Assembly: GCF_000761445.1 (NCBI RefSeq)
Contig: NZ_KN196470.1
Span: 1,410,823 to 1,474,822 of the forward strand
Direction of reading: 5' to 3'
From: Oleiagrimonas soli
GTDB taxonomy: Bacteria > Pseudomonadota > Gammaproteobacteria > Xanthomonadales > Rhodanobacteraceae
DNA length: 64,000 nucleotides
The notes below the pieces were generated by a model. That model worked only from the letters and a program-made list of their open reading frames with translations, was not told the origin of the DNA and did no database searches. Positions 15,201 through 23,230 of the stretch are shown here, piece by piece (the stretch's first letter is position 1; each line of letters starts with the position of its first letter). A program made the position numbers and the translations under genes.

Positions 15201-17258
15201 TCAGGCCAGGTCGTAGGCGATGATCTTTTCCGGTTCCTGCAGGAAGTTGCCCTGCACGAAGTCGACGCCGCAGGCGAATAGCAGCGGGGTGCTGGCCGCA
15301 TCCTCGACCCACTCGGCCACGGTCAGCTTGCCGGCTTTTTGCGCCTTCAGGCAGATGTCGGCGATCTTGTCGCGGTTCTCCGGGTTCTGCGTCAGCTTGT
15401 TCATGTAGCTGCGGTCGATCTTCAGGTAGTCGGCGTCGACATGCTGCAGCACCTGGAAGGAGTTGAGGCCGGAGCCGAACTGTTCCAGTGCGAACTTGGC
15501 GCCGGTTTCCTTGAGGGCGTTGACGAAATCCTGCGCCGGCTTCAGCGTGGTCAGCACCTTGCTCTCTGGCATCTCCACCACCAGTGAACCGGGGCGCAGA
15601 CCGGCGTCGGCGATGCGCTTGCTCAACCAGGGCATCAGCGTGGCATCCTGCAACGACTGCGGCGTCAGCTTCACGAAGTAGGTGGCGATACGCTTCTCGC
15701 GCGCGCTCTCGGTCAGCATTTCGATGACCTGGCCCAGCACCCAGCGGTCGATCTTCGGCATCAGTCCGGCGCGTTCGGCCACCGGCAGGAAGTAGCGTGG
15801 CAGGACCTCGCCATTGGGACCGTTCATGCGCAGCAGGATTTCCGAGAACTCGCCCTCGGCGTCCTGCAGGCTGATGATCTGCTGCTGGTAGAGGATGAAA
15901 CCGTCGTCCTCGAGTGCTTGCTCGACCAGTTCCAGCCAATGCTGTTCGCGTGCGGCTTCTTCCTTCTCGCTGGCGGCCGGATCGTAGATTTCGCTGCGGT
16001 GGCCGCCCTGGGTCTGTGCGCTGTGCAGGGCGTTGCCGGCTTGTTCGAGCAGCTCCCGCGTGTTGGCGTTCTTCTCGCCCAGCAGGGTGCCGCCGACGCT
16101 CAGATGCAGGGTGATGGAATGCTGCCCGGCTTCGATGATGCCTTCGTCGCCGACCGACAGCAGCGCGTCGACCAGCGTCTGCACCTGGCTGTCGGTGTGC
16201 TCGGTGAGCAGGATGCCGAGCGTGTGGTCACCCAGGCGTCCGGCGTGTTCGTTGTCGGAGAGCTTGGTTTCGATGCGCTCGGCGAGCGCGGCCATCAGCG
16301 CGTCGGTGTTGGCCAGGCCAATGCCTTCGATGATGGATTTCCAGTTGTCCGGCTCGATCAGCAGCAGCGCCTGATGGCCGCTGCCCTTGGCGGCATCGCT
16401 GACGGCGTCTTCGATCATCTCCAGCATGCGCGAACGGTTGTACATGCCGGTCACGCTGTCGCGCTGCAGTTGCTCGATCAGTTCGGGGCTGACGGCCTTG
16501 CGACGGAAGATGATCTGCAGGCAGGGCTCGCCCTCGAACGTGGCCTGGGCGAATTCGGCCGAAGCATCGAAGCTTTCGCCGCTGCCATTGATGGCCTTCA
16601 GTTCGACGCGCTTGGGCGGTTTCTCGCCGCGCGAAAGGCGCTTCAGCAGCGCCTTGAAGTCGTCGGCGTTCTCGCTGGCGACCATGTCGAGCAGGGTCAG
16701 GCCTTCGATGTCGTCGAAGCTCTCGTAGCCGAACATTTCCAGGTAGGCGCGGTTGGCGCGCACGTGCATGCCTTCGTGCACGTAGGCGATGGCGTCGCGG
16801 GAGGAGTCGAGCAGGGCGTCGCAACGGCGCTCGGATTCGCGCAGCGACGCTTCCAGCTGACGCACCGAGCGGCGTGTGCTCAGTGCATCGAACTCGCGCC
16901 GGATCACCATCAGCGCCTGCTCCGGTTCCGAACGCAGGGCGACGCTGCGCACTTTCGCGGCGAACAGCTTGGAGACCACTTCGTTGCTTATTTCGTCGAC
17001 GATGCCGGTCAGCGCGAAGTCCTTGCCGGTGGCCTCCAGATAGCGCGCGATCTCGGTGATCTGCAGATCGCGCACGTTCGGGTTGACCATCACCAGATCC
17101 GGCACCAGCTCCTGCAGTGCGTGTTCGAGTTCAGCCTCGTTGGTGGCTTGCGCGGGGCGCACGGCGATGCCGTGGTTGCGCAGCAGGCTGATCGTCTGCT
17201 CGGCGTTCTCGACCGAGTCCTCGATGAACAGGATGCGGATGACGTTGTTCTGCTTCAT
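15201..17258 (-). CDS. FimX-like REC-PAS-GGDEF-EAL protein with degenerate active sites
   Basis: A 685-residue protein, close to the 691 residues of P. aeruginosa FimX, with the same order of domains: receiver (1-125), PAS (about 135-250), GGDEF (about 260-420) and EAL (about 430-680). All catalytic signatures are altered. The receiver has VMVNPN where the phosphoacceptor Asp should be; GGDEF reads RLGDHTLG; EAL reads EILLRM; and DDFG reads EQFG. It should therefore bind rather than make or break c-di-GMP, as FimX and Xanthomonas Filp do in type IV pilus control. ATG 17258 was chosen by homology; in-frame ATGs at 17294, 17306 and 17327 also exist, and none has a good Shine-Dalgarno. Confidence 0.88.
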   Translation of the reverse strand: MKQNNVIRILFIEDSVENAEQTISLLRNHGIAVRPAQATNEAELEHALQELVPDLVMVNPNVRDLQITEIARYLEATGKDFALTGIVDEISNEVVSKLFAAKVRSVALRSEPEQALMVIRREFDALSTRRSVRQLEASLRESERRCDALLDSSRDAIAYVHEGMHVRANRAYLEMFGYESFDDIEGLTLLDMVASENADDFKALLKRLSRGEKPPKRVELKAINGSGESFDASAEFAQATFEGEPCLQIIFRRKAVSPELIEQLQRDSVTGMYNRSRMLEMIEDAVSDAAKGSGHQALLLIEPDNWKSIIEGIGLANTDALMAALAERIETKLSDNEHAGRLGDHTLGILLTEHTDSQVQTLVDALLSVGDEGIIEAGQHSITLHLSVGGTLLGEKNANTRELLEQAGNALHSAQTQGGHRSEIYDPAASEKEEAAREQHWLELVEQALEDDGFILYQQQIISLQDAEGEFSEILLRMNGPNGEVLPRYFLPVAERAGLMPKIDRWVLGQVIEMLTESAREKRIATYFVKLTPQSLQDATLMPWLSKRIADAGLRPGSLVVEMPESKVLTTLKPAQDFVNALKETGAKFALEQFGSGLNSFQVLQHVDADYLKIDRSYMNKLTQNPENRDKIADICLKAQKAGKLTVAEWVEDAASTPLLFACGVDFVQGNFLQEPEKIIAYDLA

Positions 17259-17395
17259 GCCGGGGGGTATGGGTTCCGTGGGGAGCGGCCGCATGCCGCA
17301 GTGCATCAAGGTGCGGTTGTACTCCATTCGTACAACCATTGCCAGCGAGGTTCCCACGCTATCAGACATCCATGTCCGACGCCGTAGAAATCGCG

Positions 17396-18415
17396 TTACG
17401 GCCGGTCGATCGCGCGTTTGGCCGGGTCGCCTGCAACCTCGCGCACCAGGCGTGGAAGCAGGAAGCCGGGCAGGCGGTCGCGCATGTGCGTCACAAGGTC
17501 CAGCGCGCGCGCATCGTCGACCTCGAAGTGCGCGGCGCCCTGCACCCGGTCGAGCTGATGCAGGTAGTAGGGCAGCACGCCGCATGCGAACAGCCGCGAA
17601 GACAGGGCGCACAGCGCATCGCCGTCGTCGTTGACGCCGCGCAGCAGCACCGACTGGTTGAGCAGGGTGACGCCGGCGTCGCGCAGTCGCCGGCAGGCCG
17701 CCTCGACGTGGGCATCCAGCTCCTGGGCGTGGTTGGCGTGCAGGATCACGACTTTCTGCAGATCGATGCCGTCCAGCCAGCGCAGCAGCGCATCGTCGAT
17801 ACGCTCGGGCAACACCACGGGCAGGCGCGTGTGCAGGCGCAGCCGGCGCACGTGCGGCAGCTCGCGCAGGCGCTCGGTCAGTTCGGCCAACTTGGCGGTG
17901 GACAGCGCCAGCGGGTCGCCGCCGGACAGGATCAGCTCCTCGACGTCCGGGTGCGTTTGCAGATAGGCCAGCGCCTCGCGCCAGCCCGCGGCGGCGGCGA
18001 TCTCCTCGCCGTAGGGGAAATGGCGACGGAAGCAGTAGCGGCAGTTGATGGCGCAGGCGCCACTGGCGATCAGCAGCGCACGGCCGTGGTACTTGTGCAG
18101 CACGCCGTGCGCGGCGCGTGCATCCATGTCGCCGACGGCGTCGGTCGTGTAGCCCGGCGCGGGCGCAGTCTCGGCCAGCTGCGGCAACACCTGCAGCAGC
18201 AGCGGATCGCGCGGGTCGCCGGGACGCATGCGGGCGACGAAGCCGCGCGGCACGCGCACGGCGAATCCGGCGTCGTCCGCGGGCAGGCTGTCGGCCAGGG
18301 CATGCAGGTCGAGCAGGGCCAGCAGTTCGCGTGCGTCGGTCACCGATGCGCGCCAGTGTCGACGCCAGTCCTCGGACGGCGGTTGCTGCGAAGACAGGGG
18401 GCTTGCGGTTATCAT
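17396..18415 (-). CDS. epmB: EF-P (R)-beta-lysylation lysine 2,3-aminomutase
   Basis: A 339-residue radical-SAM enzyme of the KamA family. The [4Fe-4S] motif CAINCRYCF places Cys121, Cys125 and Cys128, and the conserved EELILSGGDPLALS and LRLHTRLPVVLPERI blocks bind SAM and PLP. EpmB converts lysine to (R)-beta-lysine, which EpmA attaches to Lys34 of EF-P. Its gene is divergent from efp, as in many gammaproteobacteria, which supports EpmB over a catabolic aminomutase, and the length suits the short EpmB type. epmA is not in the window. ATG 18415 is preferred over an upstream ATG at 18463 that would add residues of no known use. Confidence 0.93.
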   Translation of the reverse strand: MITASPLSSQQPPSEDWRRHWRASVTDARELLALLDLHALADSLPADDAGFAVRVPRGFVARMRPGDPRDPLLLQVLPQLAETAPAPGYTTDAVGDMDARAAHGVLHKYHGRALLIASGACAINCRYCFRRHFPYGEEIAAAAGWREALAYLQTHPDVEELILSGGDPLALSTAKLAELTERLRELPHVRRLRLHTRLPVVLPERIDDALLRWLDGIDLQKVVILHANHAQELDAHVEAACRRLRDAGVTLLNQSVLLRGVNDDGDALCALSSRLFACGVLPYYLHQLDRVQGAAHFEVDDARALDLVTHMRDRLPGFLLPRLVREVAGDPAKRAIDRP

Positions 18416-18466
18416 GGGCGGTCTTGGGGGCGGCGTATGGCGCGTCGCTCGAAAGGTTTCCATTGT

Positions 18467-18487
18467 AGCCGCGACGCGCGGCTTTTT
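18467..18487 (+). terminator. Terminator-like hairpin inside the efp leader
   Basis: AGCCGCG (18467-18473), a three-base loop and CGCGGCT (18477-18483) are followed by TTTT, ending 17 bp before the efp ATG. The gene on the left is divergent, so this does not end a known gene. It may be an attenuator or an incidental structure in the efp 5' leader. Confidence 0.6.
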
Positions 18488-18504
18488 CGTATCGGAGCAA
18501 CCGC

Positions 18505-19071
18505 ATGGCCACCTATGGTCTGAACGACGTCAAGAACGGGCTGAAGATTCTGGTCGACGGCGACCCCTACACCATCGTCGAGGCCGAATTCATCAAGCCC
18601 GGCAAGGGGCAGGCCTTCACCCGCATCCGCATCCGCAACCTCAAGAACGGTCGCGTGGTCGAGAAGACCCTGAAGGCCAACGAGACGGTCGAGGGCGCCG
18701 ACGTGATCGACACCGACATGCAGTTCCTCTACTCGGACGGCGAGTTCTGGCACTTCATGGAGCCGAACACCTTCGAGCAGCACCAGGCCGACAAGACCGC
18801 CATCGGTGACACCGCCCAGTGGCTGAAGGGCGAGGAAGACTGCGTGGTCACACTGTGGAACGGCGCGCCGCTGTCGGTGACGCCGCCGAACTTCGTCGAA
18901 CTGAAGATCACCGAGACCGATCCCGGCGTGCGCGGCGACACCTCCGGCGGCGGCGGCAAGCCGGCGACCCTGGAGACCGGCGCCGTGGTCCGCGTGCCGC
19001 TGTTCGTGAACCAGGAAGAGATCATCAAGGTCGATACCCGCAGCGGCGAGTACGTCAGCCGCGTGAAGTAA
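18505..19071 (+). CDS. efp: Translation elongation factor P
   Basis: A 188-residue EF-P, which enters the E site and rescues ribosomes stalled on polyproline. The modified lysine is Lys34 in KPGKGQAF, the position beta-lysylated by EpmA/EpmB. The three beta-barrel domains are complete, with the C-terminal [20 protein letters not shown] typical of the family. It is adjacent and divergent to epmB, consistent with lysylation. CGGAGCAACCGC precedes the ATG as ribosome binding site; a hairpin with a T-run sits just before that. Confidence 0.98.
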   Translation: MATYGLNDVKNGLKILVDGDPYTIVEAEFIKPGKGQAFTRIRIRNLKNGRVVEKTLKANETVEGADVIDTDMQFLYSDGEFWHFMEPNTFEQHQADKTAIGDTAQWLKGEEDCVVTLWNGAPLSVTPPNFVELKITETDPGVRGDTSGGGGKPATLETGAVVRVPLFVNQEEIIKVDTRSGEYVSRVK

Positions 19072-19079
19072 TCCGGTTG

Positions 19080-19100
19080 GCCGCAGGCATGGCCTGCGGC
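19080..19100 (+). terminator. Stem-loop after efp
   Basis: GCCGCAGGC (19080-19088) pairs perfectly with GCCTGCGGC (19092-19100) around a three-base loop, nine bases after the efp stop. There is no T-run, so termination efficiency is uncertain. Confidence 0.45.
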
Positions 19101-19261
19101 GCCGACACGGATCCGGCGCAGGTCGGATCCGGTCGGGCACGCAGTCCCGCAGCGTTCGCGCCGGGGCATGCGCGAACGACAGACATCCGCTCCTGCCGCG
19201 CCGCGCCGACCCGGTTGCGCCGGCAAGCCGCCATCATCGTGAAGCTCCCGTCGAGGTGCCC

Positions 19262-20593
19262 GTGAACGAAGCCGCCGCCCAATCCGTCGACCTGCTGATC
19301 GAGGCCCGCTGGGTGGTGCCGGTGGAGCCGCACGGCGTGGTGCTCGAACACCATGCCGTGGTCGTGCGGGACGACGTCATCGTCGCCCTGCTGCCCATCG
19401 ACGAGGCCCGCGCGGCCTACGCGCCGAAGCAGACCGTGAAGCTGCCGGCGCACGCTTTGATCCCCGGTCTCGTCAACGCGCACACGCACAACCCGATGAC
19501 GCTGCTGCGCGGCCTGGCCGATGACCTGCCGCTGATGACCTGGCTGGAGGAACACATCTGGCCGGTCGAAGGCAAGGTGATGGGGCCGGAGTTCATCCGC
19601 GACGGCGTCGAGCTGGCCATCGCCGAGATGCTGCGCGGCGGCACCACCTGCGCCAACGAGAACTACTTCTTCCCCGATGCCATCGCCGCAACGTACAAGC
19701 GTTACGGTTTCCGTGCGGTGGTCGGTTTGCCGGTGATCGAATTTCCCAGTCCGTGGGCGAAGACGCGCGACGAATATTTCGAGCGCGCGCTGACCGTGCA
19801 TGACGAACTGCGCGGCAACAAGCTGCTGACCAGCGCCTTCGTGCCGCATGCGCCGTACACGGTGTCCGACGAAAGCTTCGAGCGCATTCGCGTGCTGGCC
19901 GATCAGCTCGACATTCCGGTGCATCTGCACCTGCACGAGACGCAGAAGGAAGTCGACGATGCCAAGCGCGAGAGCGGCCTGCGTCCGTTCCAGCGGCTAC
20001 AGAAGCTGGGCCTCGTCAACGATCGCCTGATCGCCGTGCACATGACCGCGGTGACCGACGCCGAGATCGCCGCCTGCGCCGAAGCCGGCGTGTCGGTGGT
20101 GCACTGCCCGGAGTCGAACCTGAAGCTGGCGTCCGGTTTCTGCCCGGCGGAGAAATTCCGCGAGGCGGGCGTGAACCTGGCCATCGGCACCGACGGCTGT
20201 GCCTCCAACAACGATCTCGACATGTTCGGCGAGATGCGTGTCGCGGCGCAGCTGGCCAAGGCGGTAGCGCACAAGGCCGATGCTTTCGACGCCGCGTTCG
20301 CGCTGCGCGCGGCCACGCTGCATGGCGCTCGCGCGATGGGTCTGGGCGAGCGGATCGGCTCCATCGAGCCGGGCAAGCAGGCCGATCTGGCTGCGGTGCG
20401 TCTGGATGCGCTGGAGTCGCGGCCGCTGTACGACGTGGCTTCGCAGCTGGTCTATGCCACCGGCCGGCATCAGGTCAGCGACGTGTGGATCGCCGGACAG
20501 CGCAAGCTGGCCGACCGTGAGTTGATCGGCATGGACGTGCCGGATCTGCTGGAGCGCGTCGAAGCCTGGCGCGGTCGCATCGCTGCCATCTGA
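19262..20593 (+). CDS. mtaD: 5-methylthioadenosine/S-adenosylhomocysteine deaminase (TRZ/ATZ amidohydrolase)
   Basis: A 443-residue metal-dependent amidohydrolase. Metal-binding motifs include NAHTHNPMTLLRG (where HTH supplies two His ligands), HLHLHETQKEV, a further His in VHCPESNLKLASG and Asp in IGTDGCASNNDLDM. These fit the MtaD/SsnA branch that deaminates methylthioadenosine or S-adenosylhomocysteine to the inosyl form. The GTG at 19262 is preferred because GAGG lies five bases upstream; the GTG at 19256 overlaps that Shine-Dalgarno. A yciI-like gene, then ubiG (a SAM-using, SAH-producing enzyme), follow in the same direction, which suits an SAH-clearing role. Specificity is not proven. 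Confidence 0.88.
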   Translation: MNEAAAQSVDLLIEARWVVPVEPHGVVLEHHAVVVRDDVIVALLPIDEARAAYAPKQTVKLPAHALIPGLVNAHTHNPMTLLRGLADDLPLMTWLEEHIWPVEGKVMGPEFIRDGVELAIAEMLRGGTTCANENYFFPDAIAATYKRYGFRAVVGLPVIEFPSPWAKTRDEYFERALTVHDELRGNKLLTSAFVPHAPYTVSDESFERIRVLADQLDIPVHLHLHETQKEVDDAKRESGLRPFQRLQKLGLVNDRLIAVHMTAVTDAEIAACAEAGVSVVHCPESNLKLASGFCPAEKFREAGVNLAIGTDGCASNNDLDMFGEMRVAAQLAKAVAHKADAFDAAFALRAATLHGARAMGLGERIGSIEPGKQADLAAVRLDALESRPLYDVASQLVYATGRHQVSDVWIAGQRKLADRELIGMDVPDLLERVEAWRGRIAAI

Positions 20594-20604
20594 GTCTTCG
20601 TCCG

Positions 20605-20859
20605 ATGAAACGCTTCCTCGTCACCGTGATGCGCACGCCGTGCTTCGACGCCGGCCTGATCGACGCGCACCGCCATTTTCTCGACGACCTGCGCGAGGCC
20701 GGCCGACTGGAACTGGCGGGCGGCTTCGCGGATCAGACGGGCGGCGCCTACGTGCTGCGGGCGGACGATCTGGAACAGGCGCAAGCGCTGGCGTTCGAGG
20801 ACCCGCTGCATCTGTCCCATGCGTCGACGGTCACCGTGCACGAGTGGATGACCGGCTAG
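20605..20859 (+). CDS. YciI-like protein
   Basis: An 84-residue protein of the YciI-like alpha/beta barrel fold, with RFLVTVMRTP at the start, HRHFLDDLREAGRLELAGGF carrying the conserved His of the family, and DPLHLSHASTVTVHEW at the end. Members are small dimers, usually of unknown function. It starts 11 bp after mtaD and lies just ahead of ubiG, so all are probably co-transcribed. Confidence 0.82.
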   Translation: MKRFLVTVMRTPCFDAGLIDAHRHFLDDLREAGRLELAGGFADQTGGAYVLRADDLEQAQALAFEDPLHLSHASTVTVHEWMTG

Positions 20860-20893
20860 AATGCACGCAACACGTTCCGGAACGCTTCCCGTC

Positions 20894-21598
20894 ATGACCA
20901 CTGCCAACGTCCGCGCCGAGGAAATCGCCCGATTCGACAAGCTGGCTTCGCGCTGGTGGGACCCGGACGGCGAGTCGCGCCCGCTGCACGACCTCAATCC
21001 GGTGCGTACGGCTTTTGTCGCCGAGCGCATGCGTCTGGCTGGCGCGCGCGTGGCCGACGTCGGTTGCGGCGGCGGTCTGCTCAGCGAGTCGCTGGCGGCG
21101 GCCGGCGCCGACGTGGTCGGCATCGATCTGGGGCAGGCCGTCATCGACGTGGCGCGTCTGCACCTGCACGAGTCGAATCTGAAGGTGGACTACCGCGTGC
21201 AGTCCTCGGCCGAACTGGCCGCGGCGGAACCGGCGTCGTTCGATGCCGTGTGCTGCATGGAGCTGATCGAGCACGTGCCCGACCCGCACGCGCTGATCGC
21301 CGATCTGGCGACGATGCTGAAGCCGGGCGGCAAGCTGTTCCTGTCCACGCTCAACCGCACGCCGGCGGCGTTCGGTGCGGCGATCCTGGGCGCCGAGTAC
21401 GTGCTCAGGATGCTGCCGCGCGGCACCCATCACTACGCGCAGTTCCTGCGTCCCTCGGAGCTGGCGCGCAGCCTGCGCGCGCACGGCATGGAGCTCGACG
21501 AGGTCAGCGGTTTGAAATACAACCCTTTGAATCGAAAGGCTTCGCTCGGCACTTCCATGGCCGTGAACTACATCCTCGCGGCGCACAAGCCGGCATGA
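20894..21598 (+). CDS. ubiG: Ubiquinone biosynthesis O-methyltransferase UbiG
   Basis: A 234-residue SAM-dependent methyltransferase that performs both O-methylations of ubiquinone synthesis. The characteristic FDKLASRWWDPDGESRPLHD opens the protein; motif I is VADVGCGGGLLSESLA; FLSTLNRT and the late segment GLKYNPLNRKASLG are typical of UbiG. ATG 20894 gives a family-like N-terminus; an in-frame ATG at 20861 would add 11 residues. The downstream phosphatase gene overlaps its stop codon (ATGA at 21595). Confidence 0.96.
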   Translation: MTTANVRAEEIARFDKLASRWWDPDGESRPLHDLNPVRTAFVAERMRLAGARVADVGCGGGLLSESLAAAGADVVGIDLGQAVIDVARLHLHESNLKVDYRVQSSAELAAAEPASFDAVCCMELIEHVPDPHALIADLATMLKPGGKLFLSTLNRTPAAFGAAILGAEYVLRMLPRGTHHYAQFLRPSELARSLRAHGMELDEVSGLKYNPLNRKASLGTSMAVNYILAAHKPA

Positions 21599-22272
21599 GG
21601 GCGCCGCCCGCTCCGTTGTCCGGCGTGCTGTTCGACCTTGACGGCACATTGCTCGACAGTGCGCCCGATTTGTACGAGGCGCTGCGTGAGCTGTGTCTGG
21701 AAAAGGGCTTTCCCGAGCCCGACTACGCGCCGGTGCGACAGGTCGTGTCGCGCGGTGGGCGCGCCATTCTGCGCGCCGGCATCGAAGGTCTGGATGAGGA
21801 TCAGGTCGAGGCGCTGCTGCCACGTTACCTGGCCTACTACGCCGACTGCATGGGCGCGGATTCGCCGCCGTTCGACGGCGTGCCGGCGCTGCTCGAAGCG
21901 CTGGAAGGCGCGGGCGTGCCGTGGGGCATCGTCACCAACAAGGCCGGTTTTCTCGCCGAGCCGCTGCTCGAACGGATCGGCATGACGGCGCGCGCCGCGG
22001 CCATCGTGTGCGGCGACACCCTAAGCGTGCGCAAGCCCGATCCCGCGCCGGTGCGGCTGGCCTGCGAACAGGCCGGCATCGACCCGCGGCAGGCGGTGTT
22101 CGTCGGCGATGACGAGCGCGACGTGCAGGCGGGCCGGGATGCGGGGCTGTTCACCGTCGCCGCGGCCTGGGGGTATCTCGATGGCGGCGATCCGCATACC
22201 TGGGGCGCCGACGCGGTGGCCGACAGCGCGGCCGCACTGCATGCGCTGCTGGGCCTGAAGGTGCCCGCGTGA
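21595..22272 (+). CDS. HAD phosphatase, MupP/Gph-like
   Basis: A 225-residue HAD-superfamily hydrolase of the phosphoglycolate phosphatase type. Motif I is VLFDLDGTLLDSAPDL with the nucleophile in DLDGT; motif II is IVTNKAG; motif III/IV is RKPDPAP then FVGDDERD. In Pseudomonas the gene directly after ubiG is mupP, the N-acetylmuramate 6-phosphate phosphatase of peptidoglycan recycling. The same ubiG-HAD order and the four-base overlap here make MupP at least as likely as Gph. The two are hard to separate by motifs alone. Confidence 0.85.
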   Translation: MRAPPAPLSGVLFDLDGTLLDSAPDLYEALRELCLEKGFPEPDYAPVRQVVSRGGRAILRAGIEGLDEDQVEALLPRYLAYYADCMGADSPPFDGVPALLEALEGAGVPWGIVTNKAGFLAEPLLERIGMTARAAAIVCGDTLSVRKPDPAPVRLACEQAGIDPRQAVFVGDDERDVQAGRDAGLFTVAAAWGYLDGGDPHTWGADAVADSAAALHALLGLKVPA

Positions 22273-23111
22273 GCGAGGATGCGCTGCACAGCTATCTGCA
22301 GAAGTGGTTGCAGGCGCAGCCTGCACAGCGGCTGGCGCTGCCGTTTCTGGATGCTTCCGCGCAGGCCGGCCATCTGGCCCTGGCCGCGCTGGAGCAGGAA
22401 TGGATCGACGCCGCCTACGGCATCCACGAGGCGCACGTCGCGCAGGTGAAACTTAACTGGTGGGCCGAGGAACTGGCCGGCGCGGCCGCCAGCGGCGGGC
22501 GTCACCCGTTGACGCAGATCCTGTTCGCCGCGCCGCAGATCGAGCGGATCGAGCTGGCCGACTGGCTGGCGCCGATCCAGGCGGCGATGGCGCAGCACGA
22601 ATGGCCCAGCGCAAGCGATTTCGGCGAACAGCGCGCACGCGCCGAGGCGCTGCACGGCGCGTTGGCGCGGCTGGAATCCGCCTGGTGGTTCGGCGACGCG
22701 ACCAAGGCGGCGCGCGCCTCCGACGTCGCGGTCGCCGATCATCTGCTGCACGACCTGATCCAGCTCGATGTCGCCGAAACGCGCGAACGGCTGCCGTTGC
22801 CGATGGCTCGCCTGGCGCGGCACGGCCTGGATCGCGCCTCGCTGCAGCACGACAGCGAGGCGCGCCGGGCCGCCGTGCGCGATCAGCTCGACGACATCGC
22901 GAAGCTGATGCAGGCGACGGATAAGGCCTCATTGCCGCTGACCCTGTTCCGCGGCCTGCAAATGCGCGAAAATAAACGCTTGCTGCGCCGTGCCCGCCGC
23001 AACGCCGACCCACTGGCGCGCCTGCGCGAAGCGCGCGTGAAGCCGGCGCCCGGCAGCGTATTTCGCGCCTGGGCTGCGGCCCGCGACTGGCGGCGACAGA
23101 GCGGCGACTGA
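22269..23111 (+). CDS. Squalene/phytoene synthase-fold protein lacking the aspartate-rich motifs
   Basis: A 280-residue helical protein of the squalene/phytoene synthase superfamily (COG1562). It shows VKLNWWAEELAG, corresponding to the family's first helix pair. Where active synthases have DxxxD and QLxNixRDxxED, this protein reads HLLHDLIQLDVAETRERLPL, with no pair of spaced aspartates. It therefore looks closer to NDUFAF6-like assembly factors than to a prenyl-coupling enzyme. The GTG start at 22269 overlaps the stop of the phosphatase gene. Function unknown; no carotenoid or hopanoid gene is nearby. Confidence 0.75.
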   Translation: MSEDALHSYLQKWLQAQPAQRLALPFLDASAQAGHLALAALEQEWIDAAYGIHEAHVAQVKLNWWAEELAGAAASGGRHPLTQILFAAPQIERIELADWLAPIQAAMAQHEWPSASDFGEQRARAEALHGALARLESAWWFGDATKAARASDVAVADHLLHDLIQLDVAETRERLPLPMARLARHGLDRASLQHDSEARRAAVRDQLDDIAKLMQATDKASLPLTLFRGLQMRENKRLLRRARRNADPLARLREARVKPAPGSVFRAWAAARDWRRQSGD

Positions 23112-23182
23112 ACGCAGCGTTCGCCGCGTGCGCGCATTGCACCGGCGCAAACCGTCCCCATTTCGCGTAAGGTTCTGCACCA

Positions 23183-23201
23183 CGGCGCTTTTTTAGCGCC
23201 G
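23183..23201 (+). promoter_or_regulatory. Hairpin with an all-T loop in the folE2 leader
   Basis: CGGCGCT (23183-23189) and AGCGCCG (23195-23201) form a perfect 7-bp stem around TTTTT, 29 bp before the folE2 ATG. It resembles no riboswitch I know and is not followed by a T-run. Confidence 0.5.
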
Positions 23202-23230
23202 CGCTCGCTGTTTCGAGGATTCGACGACCC

